Source: CAZKNJ01 sp964554185 (lineage in GTDB: Bacteria > 4484-113). Taken from it: DNA of 11,126 nt. The position numbers and the translations under genes were made by a program. Positions 1-4,658 of this stretch are shown here, piece after piece. Each line of letters starts with the position of its first letter. Positions within the stretch are counted from its first letter, which is position 1. The DNA is taken from NCBI GenBank assembly GCA_964554185.1, contig CAZKNJ010000057.1, positions 1-11,126 of the forward strand. The letters are read 5' to 3'. The notes below the pieces were generated by a model. The model was not told the origin of the DNA and ran no database searches. It saw only the letters and a program-made list of their open reading frames with translations.

Positions 1-2
1 CC

Positions 3-53
3 GTTTTGACCTTCACGATGGACGGCAACCTGTACGTCTCCATCATGGACTAG
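3..53 (+). CDS. C-terminal fragment of an unidentified protein
   Basis: An open frame enters from the left edge and ends at TAG 51-53, giving VLTFTMDGNLYVSIMD. The alternating hydrophobic pattern looks like an ordinary beta-rich C-terminus, but 16 residues are too few to name a family. The stop overlaps that of the convergent minus-strand gene: the bases CTAG at 50-53 serve both. That arrangement supports this being a real gene end, although an open stretch this short could arise by chance. Confidence 0.4.
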   Translation, partial: VLTFTMDGNLYVSIMD

Positions 54-934
54 GGGCGGAGGTAGGTGGGGAGCACGTCCGCCAGCGCGGAGGGTTCCGC
101 GCCCGAAAGCTCGCGGAAGCGCACATACTCGCGCTCGCCCAGCACATTGTCTTCCAGCAGCATCAGCCACTGGTCGTAGGTCAGCGGCTGGTTGAAGAGC
201 TTCGCCGCCAGGCCGAGCGGAATGAGCGGCAGGTGCACCACCGGCTTGCGCTCGCGGCGCAGGAGCTTTTTCAGCAGCGCGATGAGGTCGTTGTACGAAA
301 GCCTGTCGGGGCCGCCGGCGCACACCGTTTCACCCGGCGCGGGATTGTCCACCACCAGGTTGCGCACCAGCCGCGCCAACTCGCGCACATAGACCGGCTG
401 TAACAGATTCTCGCCGGGGCCGATGACGGGGATTACGGGGAAGCGGCGCACCATCCGCGCGAGCAGATTGACGAACTCGTCGCGGGGGCCGAAGACGATG
501 GACGGGCGGACAGTGTTGTAGCCCAGGCCACTGGCCGCCACGAGCTGTTCTCCCTGGTGCTTGGTGCGGTGGTAGCGGCTGGGCGAATCCGCCCGCGCGC
601 CGAGGGCGCTGATATGCACAAACCGCGCCACGCCTGCGGCCTTCGCAGCCTCCACCGCATTCTCCACGCCGTCCACATGCACGCGCTGGAAGGTGTTGCG
701 CCCGCGCTCGGCGATGATGCCGACGGCGTTCACCACGCAGTCCACGCCCTGCATGGCGCGCCGGAGGCTCTCGCGCTCTTGTAGGTCACCGTGAGCTGTT
801 TCAACTCCCGGCGGCAATGGGGAGGCGCCGAGGCTGCGCACCAGTGCGCGCAGCGAAAGCTGCGGCTCGGCCAGCAGCTCTTGCAGAATCGCGCCGCCAA
901 TCATGCCGGTGGCGCCGAGGATGAGGACGCGCAT
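50..934 (-). CDS. NAD(P)-binding SDR-family protein, NDUFA9-like
   Basis: This 294-residue protein has an N-terminal Rossmann fold. The dinucleotide loop GATGMIGG is at residues 7-14, an acidic HGDL turn at 48-51, and NAVGI at 69-73. YHRTK (Tyr121, Lys125) fits the YxxxK pair of extended SDR enzymes, and RPSIVFGP at 143-150 is typical of the atypical SDR subgroup that includes the complex I subunit NDUFA9 and related epimerase-like proteins. Bacterial members often act as NAD(P)H-binding proteins of unknown substrate or in quinone and lipid metabolism, so the reaction cannot be assigned. The length is normal and no signal peptide or membrane helix is evident. ATG 934 is chosen because the Rossmann strand starts at once. 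A TAAAAT box six bases upstream and no Shine-Dalgarno sequence suggest a leaderless message. The gene ends head-on against the fragment at 3-53. Confidence 0.88.
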   Translation of the reverse strand: MRVLILGATGMIGGAILQELLAEPQLSLRALVRSLGASPLPPGVETAHGDLQERESLRRAMQGVDCVVNAVGIIAERGRNTFQRVHVDGVENAVEAAKAAGVARFVHISALGARADSPSRYHRTKHQGEQLVAASGLGYNTVRPSIVFGPRDEFVNLLARMVRRFPVIPVIGPGENLLQPVYVRELARLVRNLVVDNPAPGETVCAGGPDRLSYNDLIALLKKLLRRERKPVVHLPLIPLGLAAKLFNQPLTYDQWLMLLEDNVLGEREYVRFRELSGAEPSALADVLPTYLRP

Positions 935-940
935 GGGGGT

Positions 941-946
941 ATTTTA
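941..946 (-). promoter_or_regulatory. -10 box of the SDR gene (leaderless start predicted)
   Basis: On the minus strand this reads TAAAAT (5 of 6 consensus bases), followed by ACCCCC and then ATG 934. Transcription would start at or next to the A of ATG. No convincing -35 box is visible at 16-18 bp. Confidence 0.5.
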
Positions 947-1000
947 GCTTTTCGCGCGGAACCGTGGAACAAAACCCATTTGTGAAGCGTCTAACTAAGT

Positions 1001-1037
1001 AAGGGTAGGTGAAACCCACTACTCTTTCACCCCCCTT
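1001..1037 (+). other. Hairpin in the SDR-tRNA spacer
   Basis: GGTGAAA (1008-1014) pairs with TTTCACC (1025-1031) around a 10-base loop. AAGG (1001-1004) and CCTT (1034-1037) extend the stem across a small internal loop. It is followed 22 bases later by a terminator-like hairpin on the same strand. No plus-strand gene upstream explains either structure, so the pair may belong to a short unrecognised RNA or to remains of a lost gene. I see no good promoter for it. Confidence 0.35.
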
Positions 1038-1059
1038 GCCCATCCCCCCTAACTTGCTA

Positions 1060-1094
1060 GGGCCGGAGAAAAAAAGCTCCGGCCCTTTGCCTTT
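1060..1094 (+). terminator. Probable intrinsic terminator
   Basis: GGGCCGGAG (1060-1068) pairs perfectly with CTCCGGCCC (1077-1085) around an A-rich loop of eight bases. The tail TTTGCCTTT follows on the plus strand. The stem is strong, but the U-tract is interrupted, so efficiency is uncertain. The minus-strand reading has no U-tail. It may insulate the tRNA promoter at 1141 from plus-strand read-through, or end a short upstream RNA. Confidence 0.55.
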
Positions 1095-1140
1095 AACCGC
1101 TACGCCGCCCGGTGCCGCCGCCACCAGTGGTGCGATGCGC

Positions 1141-1169
1141 TTGACAGGCGGGGCAAATGTGCCTAACTT
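1141..1169 (+). promoter_or_regulatory. Promoter of tRNA-Arg
   Basis: A perfect TTGACA -35 box (1141-1146) and TAACTT (1164-1169) are separated by 17 bp. The predicted start is about three bases before the tRNA 5' end at 1179, as expected for a tRNA promoter. The -10 box is a poor match (3 of 6), so the call rests on the -35 box, the spacing and the position. Confidence 0.6.
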
Positions 1170-1178
1170 GGAGCTTGC

Positions 1179-1251
<73 letters not shown>

Positions 1252-1303
1252 GTTATATTCGCACGAAGGCGTCCGGCTGGGGGAAAGTGAAGGGAGGGTC
1301 CAG

Positions 1304-2035
1304 ATGAATAACCTCAACAAAGGCCAGGGGCAGGGGTGGCCGCCGCCGGAACCCCCTCCGTTGAGCGGCGGCTTGGTGGCGGCGATGGTGGCGCTGGCGA
1401 TTGTCGTGCCGCTGCTGGGGCCCGCGGTAGCGGTGGCGGTGGGAGCTATGAGCCTGCCACGGCGCGGGGCGAAAACCGTCGTCTGGACCGGCGGCGTCTT
1501 GCTCGCTATCAGCGTGGTCGTCATCATGATGATCCCGGCATTCCTCATCGCCGCGCCCAACTTTGAGAAGATCAGGCTGAAGTCCCATGAGGCGGAGACC
1601 AAGCAAAACCTGCACGCGGTATGGATGGCGCTGGAGCAATACGGGATTGAACACGAGGGCGTTTTTCCTCCTGAGATGAAGTCTCCGGACGAGATGACGT
1701 ACTTCCGTATGCGGTCCTTCCGCTGCCACAACCCGATGACGGGGAAGGAAATGCAGCCCGTGTCTTTCGGCACGCAGCCGTGCGCGGGCGAGTTCACCTA
1801 CATACCCGTGGAAGTTGACGGGCAGGTGAAGGGCTACTACTTGCTGGCCTACGGTTATGAATCCACGCCTGGCGAGGACGTCAACGGCGACGGTGAGCCC
1901 GACCACGTCATCCTGGTGCTCTGCTCCGGGACGAGCGGGGATAATCCCGAAGATTGGGTTGACAGTACTTCGGACGGTAAGCCGCTGCCGCCGCTGGAGG
2001 AGCTCCTGCAAGGCCGGCCTGCTGAAACGGAATAG
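1304..2035 (+). CDS. Two-helix membrane protein with pilin-like extracytoplasmic domain
   Basis: This is a 243-residue protein of no named family that I recognise. A proline-rich N-terminus (residues 10-20) is followed by a long hydrophobic segment (about 23-48), a basic turn (PRRGAK, 52-57) and a second helix (about 60-83). APNFEKIRLKSHEAETKQNL (84-103) resembles the N-terminal helix just after the membrane segment in type IV pilins and GspG-type pseudopilins, and an aromatic-rich beta domain follows. DVNGDGEPD (192-200) resembles an EF-hand or dockerin-like calcium loop, and Cys141, Cys160 and Cys207 could form disulfides. No GFTLIE-type prepilin cleavage site is present, so this is probably a fixed membrane protein with a pilin-like domain rather than a filament subunit. 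ATG 1304 is supported by AGGGAGG at 1291-1297. A weak TATATT box lies at 1254-1259 at the tRNA 3' end. Confidence 0.72.
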   Translation: MNNLNKGQGQGWPPPEPPPLSGGLVAAMVALAIVVPLLGPAVAVAVGAMSLPRRGAKTVVWTGGVLLAISVVVIMMIPAFLIAAPNFEKIRLKSHEAETKQNLHAVWMALEQYGIEHEGVFPPEMKSPDEMTYFRMRSFRCHNPMTGKEMQPVSFGTQPCAGEFTYIPVEVDGQVKGYYLLAYGYESTPGEDVNGDGEPDHVILVLCSGTSGDNPEDWVDSTSDGKPLPPLEELLQGRPAETE

Positions 2036-2037
2036 GG

Positions 2038-2043
2038 TACAAT
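2038..2043 (+). promoter_or_regulatory. Possible -10 box for the small lipoprotein gene
   Basis: TACAAT lies three bases after the preceding stop codon, predicting a start near 2050 and a leader of about 10 bases. No -35 box is evident, so co-transcription with the upstream gene is equally possible. Confidence 0.3.
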
Positions 2044-2060
2044 CACTCGCAGGTGCATAT

Positions 2061-2156
2061 ATGGCATTCTTGATGAAACTCGTGCCGGTTGCGCTGGCGA
2101 CTGCGGCTGTTGTGCTCATGATGATCGCTGCGTCCTGCGGCGGCGGGGGCGGCTGA
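2061..2156 (+). CDS. Putative 31-residue lipoprotein
   Basis: The short frame encodes MAFLMKLVPVALATAAVVL, then MMIAASCGGGGG and a stop. Residues 1-6 contain one lysine, 7-24 form a hydrophobic core, and AASC (23-26) resembles a lipobox with Cys26 as the acylated residue, leaving only five glycines after it. This is the layout of a tiny lipoprotein, loosely like entericidins, though shorter and without their charged tail. ATG 2061 is the first start after the upstream gene. ATG 2073 (Met5) is an alternative that would put Lys at position 2. There is no strong Shine-Dalgarno sequence (AGG at 2051-2053). It lies 25 bases after the pilin-like gene and before hicB. It may be a chance frame. Confidence 0.45.
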   Translation: MAFLMKLVPVALATAAVVLMMIAASCGGGGG

Positions 2157-2168
2157 TAGTGAGCCATG

Positions 2169-2178
2169 CGCCCGGGCG
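2169..2178 (+). promoter_or_regulatory. Palindrome in the hicBA promoter spacer (candidate operator)
   Basis: CGCCCGGGCG is a perfect 10-bp inverted repeat lying just upstream of the TATAAT box at 2187-2192, inside the region RNA polymerase would cover. HicB or the HicAB complex commonly represses its own promoter by binding inverted repeats, so this could be the operator. Short GC palindromes also occur by chance in GC-rich DNA. Confidence 0.3.
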
Positions 2179-2183
2179 GGCGA

Positions 2184-2192
2184 TGTTATAAT
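2184..2192 (+). promoter_or_regulatory. Extended -10 promoter of hicBA
   Basis: TGTTATAAT is a perfect -10 hexamer (2187-2192) with the TGn extension. No -35 box is seen, which an extended -10 can tolerate. Only seven bases separate it from ATG 2200, so the transcript should begin at or within a base of the start codon. Confidence 0.65.
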
Positions 2193-2199
2193 CTAGTAT

Positions 2200-2574
2200 A
2201 TGGGAAAGGCAGCTTGTGAAACCGCTGTTCGCGTGCCCGGCATAGTGTTCGCCGACAACGGCGGCTACGTCGCTGGCAGCCCATTACTGGATATCTACTC
2301 GCAGGGCGCCACGGAGGAAGAAGCCGTGTCCATGGCGCAGGACGCCATCAACACAATGCTGGAACACTGGGCGGAGCAAGGTGCACTGGAAGGGCAGCTG
2401 CGCAAACGGGGGCTGGAAGCCGTAACCGAGGAGGGCTTCACCAGGTGGGCGGCGCCAGCCGGAGCGGTGGTCATACCCGACGATCTCATCCAGTGGGGGT
2501 ACAGCGTGTTCAAAGTGGTTCTGCTGGAAGCCGGCCCGATCGCGACACCCATCACCGCTGCGACTGAAGGCTAG
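2200..2574 (+). CDS. hicB: HicB-family antitoxin
   Basis: The 124-residue protein carries the HicB core in its first half: VPGIVFADNGGYVAGSPLLD (12-31), then IYSQGATEEEAVSMAQDAIN (32-51) and TMLE. This is the partly degraded RNase H-like fold in which SQG-T-EEA-A is the family signature. HicB neutralises the HicA mRNA interferase and usually represses the operon. No clear ribbon-helix-helix or helix-turn-helix is visible in residues 60-124, although VVIPDDLIQWGYSVFKVVLL could be a degenerate DNA-binding or dimerisation segment. The hicA gene follows after two bases. The order is antitoxin first. A consensus -10 box seven bases before ATG and no Shine-Dalgarno sequence point to a leaderless message. 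Confidence 0.78.
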   Translation: MGKAACETAVRVPGIVFADNGGYVAGSPLLDIYSQGATEEEAVSMAQDAINTMLEHWAEQGALEGQLRKRGLEAVTEEGFTRWAAPAGAVVIPDDLIQWGYSVFKVVLLEAGPIATPITAATEG

Positions 2575-2576
2575 CC

Positions 2577-2816
2577 ATGCTGCGCGAAGTGCCCTCTCTT
2601 CGCTGGCGCGAAACGGCCAAAGCTCTTAGCCGCTTGGGATTTCTCAGCCGCGAGGGAAAGGGCCACCTTCTCTTCTACCCCTCATCCGACCCCGAGAACG
2701 CCTTTGCCCTGCCGCGCCATTCGGGGGAACTCAAGCGGGTCATCGTGCTTAAAATGCTGAAATGGCTGGAGACAGCCGGAGTTGCGAGGGAGCAGTTTCT
2801 CAAGGCTCTGAAGTAA
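2577..2816 (+). CDS. hicA: HicA-family mRNA interferase toxin
   Basis: The protein has 79 residues, the usual size for HicA. LRWRETAKALSRLGFLSREG (8-27) matches the helix-turn-strand start of the dsRBD-like fold, and KGHLLFYP (28-35) matches the G-S/G-H-x-x-F strand whose His (here His30) is the catalytic residue. ALPRHSGELKRVIVLKMLKW (44-63) corresponds to the later strand and helix, where VP-H--EL--G-L-KIL is typical. HicA cleaves mRNA and arrests growth unless bound by HicB. Ser is replaced by Gly just before the key His, which is tolerated in the family. It starts two bases after hicB, so translation is probably coupled. I see nothing indicating that it is inactive. Confidence 0.78.
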   Translation: MLREVPSLRWRETAKALSRLGFLSREGKGHLLFYPSSDPENAFALPRHSGELKRVIVLKMLKWLETAGVAREQFLKALK

Positions 2817-2856
2817 GTGCCGGGCGGATGTGCTGTGTGAGTGGCGGCGCCGCACA

Positions 2857-2865
2857 TGCTAGAAT
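2857..2865 (+). promoter_or_regulatory. Extended -10 promoter of the sigma-anti-sigma operon
   Basis: TGCTAGAAT combines the TGn extension with TAGAAT (5 of 6). The predicted start near 2872 gives a leader of about 42 bases before ATG 2914. No -35 consensus is visible. The motif resembles housekeeping promoters elsewhere in the window rather than an obvious ECF autoregulatory site. Confidence 0.45.
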
Positions 2866-2879
2866 CGCAGAGCGCCGGT

Positions 2880-2895
2880 GGTGAAGTTATTCACC
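2880..2895 (+). promoter_or_regulatory. 5' leader hairpin of the sigma gene
   Basis: GGTGAA and TTCACC pair perfectly around GTTA. GCGC at 2872-2875 and 2897-2900 could add an outer stem across an asymmetric internal loop. The structure ends just before the AAAGG ribosome binding site at 2903-2907, so it could tune translation or stabilise the message. Confidence 0.35.
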
Positions 2896-2913
2896 TGCGC
2901 TCAAAGGTAATCA

Positions 2914-3549
2914 ATGGCATCGGGCAAGGAACAACTCTCCGAGCTTCCGGTTCAGACCGGTGAAGAGCTGATGCAGCTCGTCGCCGCGGGCGACCGGAAG
3001 GCCTTTGACGAGGTATATGACCGCTACCACCGCCAGATGTACAACTTCATCAAGAAGCAGGTCGTGCAGCGCGCCGCCGCCGAGGACATTACCCAAGAGG
3101 TCTTCGTGAGGCTGTTCAAGGCTGCGCGGCGCTTTGACCCCGACAAGCAGCTCACGTCGTACCTCTATAAGATCGCGGTCAACGAGATTCGCCGCCACTA
3201 CCAGAAGGCCTCGTCTACGCAGGCGTTTTCGCTCAACGAGCCGCTGGCGGCGGAGGACGACGGCCGCGAGCGCATTGACCTGATGTCCGACGAGCGGCAG
3301 ATGCCGGAGGCGCAGGTGCAGGAGGAGTTCGCCCGGCGCACACTGCGCCAGCTCATTGACCGCCTGCCGCCGGAGCAGAAGATGGTGGTGCTGCTCAAGG
3401 TCTACGACGAGCTGACCTTTGAGGAGATTGCGCAGATCATGGACCGCCCGCTGTCCACCGTGCTTTCGCGCATGCGCTATGCGCTGCAAAAGCTGCGCCG
3501 CTGGATGGACGACGAAGGAATCACCCAAAATGAACTGCCTGGAAGTTAG
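2914..3549 (+). CDS. ECF-type RNA polymerase sigma factor
   Basis: This 211-residue protein has the two ECF domains. Region 2 covers about residues 19-97: LMQLVAAGDRKAFDEVYDRY (19-38), AAAEDITQEVFVRLFKAARR (54-73) and LTSYLYKIAVNEIRRHYQK for -10 recognition and core binding. A linker rich in acidic residues (about 98-136) is followed by region 4 (about 140-198), where LPPEQKMVVLLKVYDELTFE and the helix-turn-helix EEIAQIMDRPLSTVLSRMRY are the -35-binding elements. There is no long region 1 or 3, as expected for ECF factors. ATG 2914 has AAAGG at 2903-2907 with six-base spacing. Its end overlaps the anti-sigma gene by 20 bases, so the sigma factor is probably held inactive by that partner until a signal, possibly redox, releases it. 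The regulon is unknown. Confidence 0.93.
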   Translation: MASGKEQLSELPVQTGEELMQLVAAGDRKAFDEVYDRYHRQMYNFIKKQVVQRAAAEDITQEVFVRLFKAARRFDPDKQLTSYLYKIAVNEIRRHYQKASSTQAFSLNEPLAAEDDGRERIDLMSDERQMPEAQVQEEFARRTLRQLIDRLPPEQKMVVLLKVYDELTFEEIAQIMDRPLSTVLSRMRYALQKLRRWMDDEGITQNELPGS

Positions 3550-3754
3550 GTTCAAAATACTGCAGTTCCTGTACGGCGAGCTCACTATTGTGGAGCTGGC
3601 GAAGATACACGAACACTTGAAGATGTGCCAGCAGTGCGATGTGGAGCGCGAAGCGATTGAGATAATCCTCGCGCAGGTCAAGGGTGCATACGAGGACGAG
3701 CCGGTGGCGGACGAGGTTCGCCAGCGCGTCTTTGCGCGGCTGGACGAAGACTAG
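3530..3754 (+). CDS. Soluble zinc-binding anti-sigma factor (ZAS family)
   Basis: The 74-residue protein contains HLKMCQQC, giving His29, Cys33 and Cys36 in the HxxxCxxC motif of ZAS (zf-HC2) anti-sigma factors, plus Cys3 exactly 26 residues before the His. That spacing (26, 4, 3) matches the zinc and disulfide ligands of the thiol sensor RsrA. No membrane helix is present, so it should act in the cytoplasm by clamping the adjacent sigma factor. The mostly helical C-terminus (37-74) would wrap the partner. ATG 3530 lies inside the end of the sigma gene and has AAGGA at 3515-3519. The 20-base overlap implies translational coupling and matched stoichiometry. The redox role is inferred from spacing only; many ZAS proteins with this motif do not sense redox. 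Confidence 0.85.
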   Translation: MNCLEVRFKILQFLYGELTIVELAKIHEHLKMCQQCDVEREAIEIILAQVKGAYEDEPVADEVRQRVFARLDED

Positions 3755-3786
3755 CGAAAGCGCTGGCGCGATTGCCGCCGCGGCGT

Positions 3787-3792
3787 TATAAT
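3787..3792 (+). promoter_or_regulatory. -10 box of a candidate small RNA
   Basis: A perfect TATAAT stands alone in the convergent gap after the anti-sigma stop codon. The -35 region is weak. The predicted start is near 3799. No start codon with a plausible frame follows, so the transcript would be non-coding. Confidence 0.45.
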
Positions 3793-3798
3793 CATCAT

Positions 3799-3893
3799 TA
3801 ACAGGCGACCGACCGAAACGGGCGCCAGCATCCCGTTTCGGGGCCACGAGGCTTAGCTCTAACCACCTTCCGGGCTGGCGGGGGGTGGTTTTT
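3799..3893 (+). ncRNA. Candidate small RNA between the anti-sigma gene and plsY
   Basis: A transcript from the TATAAT at 3787-3792 would be about 95 nt. It would hold a perfect 10-bp hairpin (CCGAAACGGG 3813-3822 with CCCGTTTCGG 3832-3841, nine-base loop), a roughly 20-base single-stranded linker (3842-3860) and a terminator hairpin with a U-tail (3861-3893). This is the usual architecture of a bacterial trans-acting small RNA. The last 35 bases are antisense to the 3' end of plsY, so it could also act on that message. I do not recognise a known family (SRP, 6S or tmRNA signatures are absent). An alternative is that both hairpins simply end the sigma operon transcript. Confidence 0.4.
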
Positions 3894-4530
3894 CCGCATC
3901 CGGCGGCGTGCGTTTGGACGAGCCGAGGCGGTTTTCCTTTCCCGCAACCAGCCGCGCAATGTTACTTCGGTGGGTGTAAAACACCAGCGCCGCCGCCAGA
4001 ATCCCCAGCCACCAGTAGGCGCGGATGGCGCCGATGAGCGCGGTGGCAAGCGCCAGCGACACGACGGCGGTGAGTGACGCGAGTGATACATAGCGGAAGG
4101 ATGCGAGCACGGCGGCGAAGACTCCCAGCGGAATGAGCACGTACCAGCCGAGCAGGCCGACAGCTATCCCCAGGCCGGTGGCGATGCCCTTGCCGCCCTT
4201 GAACTTCAGGAACGGCGTGAAGGTGTGCCCCAGCACCGCCGCGAGCGCAATGGCGCCGAGCATCAAACTATCGCGCGCTCCCTCAGCGTAGAAAGGCGAG
4301 TGCAGCAGCCACCGTGCCAGCAATACCGGCGCCAGTCCCTTGGCGGTGTCCAGCAGCAGCGTGGCGATGCCCGCGCCGGCGCCGCAGACGCGCCAGACGT
4401 TGGTCATGCCGATGTTGCCGGAGCCGAGTTGGCGGATGTCGCGGCGGAAAAAGCCGAGGGCGATGAGGTGGCCGCAGGGCACCGCGCCCAGCAGGAAGGA
4501 AAACACGAGCAGTACCCAGAACACCGCCAC
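3859..4530 (-). CDS. plsY: Acyl-phosphate:glycerol-3-phosphate acyltransferase PlsY
   Basis: PlsY is an inner-membrane enzyme that transfers an acyl group from acyl-phosphate to glycerol-3-phosphate, the first step of phospholipid synthesis. With the start used here it has 223 residues. All three family motifs are present: SGNIGMTNVWR (37-47), GHTFTPFLKFKGGKGIATGL (101-120, with the phosphate-binding KFKGGKG) and THRSNIARL (186-194). Five or so hydrophobic segments surround them. The basic, proline-rich tail after residue 198 is longer than usual and likely cytosolic. The open frame continues upstream to 4656, but that extension is hydrophilic, runs through the repeat pair at 4555-4632 and is not part of the family. 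GTG 4530 lies six bases after a perfect TATAAT and directly before the first membrane helix. GTG 4524 is an alternative. Confidence 0.93.
   Translation of the reverse strand: MAVFWVLLVFSFLLGAVPCGHLIALGFFRRDIRQLGSGNIGMTNVWRVCGAGAGIATLLLDTAKGLAPVLLARWLLHSPFYAEGARDSLMLGAIALAAVLGHTFTPFLKFKGGKGIATGLGIAVGLLGWYVLIPLGVFAAVLASFRYVSLASLTAVVSLALATALIGAIRAYWWLGILAAALVFYTHRSNIARLVAGKENRLGSSKRTPPDAEKPPPASPEGG
3861..3893 (+). terminator. Intrinsic terminator in the plsY 3' end
   Basis: AACCACCTTCC (3861-3871) pairs with GGGGGGTGGTT (3880-3890) over 11 positions including two G-U pairs, with an eight-base loop. The run TTTTT covers 3889-3893. It would end plus-strand transcripts from the sigma operon and from the candidate small RNA before they run far into plsY. 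Confidence 0.65.
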
Positions 4531-4536
4531 GCTGGG

Positions 4537-4542
4537 ATTATA
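4537..4542 (-). promoter_or_regulatory. -10 box of plsY (leaderless GTG start predicted)
   Basis: The minus strand reads TATAAT, then CCCAGC, then GTG 4530. The predicted transcription start coincides with the start codon. No Shine-Dalgarno sequence is available for this start. Confidence 0.55.
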
Positions 4543-4554
4543 GCGCGGGTCGGC

Positions 4555-4580
4555 TGTAGGGCGGGGACCTGTGCCCCGCC
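4555..4580 (+). repeat. REP-like palindrome, plus orientation
   Basis: TGTAG at the 5' foot is followed by GGCGGGG (4560-4566), loop ACCTGTG (4567-4573) and CCCCGCC (4574-4580). A GTAG foot next to a GC-rich imperfect palindrome is the hallmark of REP elements mobilised by the TnpA-REP (RAYT) transposase family. A partner lies 26 bp away in the opposite orientation. Confidence 0.6.
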
Positions 4581-4606
4581 GTCGTGATATCTGCAAGCGG
4601 GTGAGC

Positions 4607-4632
4607 GGCGCGCCACAGGTGCGCGCCCTACA
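4607..4632 (-). repeat. REP-like palindrome, minus orientation
   Basis: Read on the minus strand this has the same TGTAG foot, stem GGCGCGC, loop ACCTGTG and stem GCGCGCC. It differs from the copy at 4555-4580 at four of 26 positions, and the four differences form two compensating base-pair changes that keep the stem perfect. The inverted pair forms a BIME-like unit between the divergent promoters of plsY and the glycosyltransferase gene. Confidence 0.6.
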
Positions 4633-4645
4633 TGAAGGCGCAAGG

Positions 4646-4651
4646 TATAAT
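4646..4651 (+). promoter_or_regulatory. -10 box of the polysaccharide operon
   Basis: A perfect TATAAT ends seven bases before ATG 4659, predicting a leaderless or nearly leaderless message. No -35 box is recognisable. The box lies inside the longer open frame that begins at ATG 4632, which argues against that earlier start. Confidence 0.55.
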
Positions 4652-4658
4652 CCCACCG

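Noticed and set aside
1253..2167. Two long minus-strand frames (1093-1797 and 1253-2167) opposite the pilin-like gene
   Set aside because: Both are His/Arg/Pro-rich without domains, one covers the tRNA gene, and the plus strand has a strong ribosome binding site and a coherent membrane protein.
2840..2852. GC-rich palindrome around GCGGCGCCGC after hicA as a terminator
   Set aside because: No U-tract follows, and such short GC palindromes are common in this composition.
4531..4656. An upstream extension of plsY to 4656
   Set aside because: It reads through the REP-like pair and the TATAAT box and gives hydrophilic sequence absent from the PlsY family.
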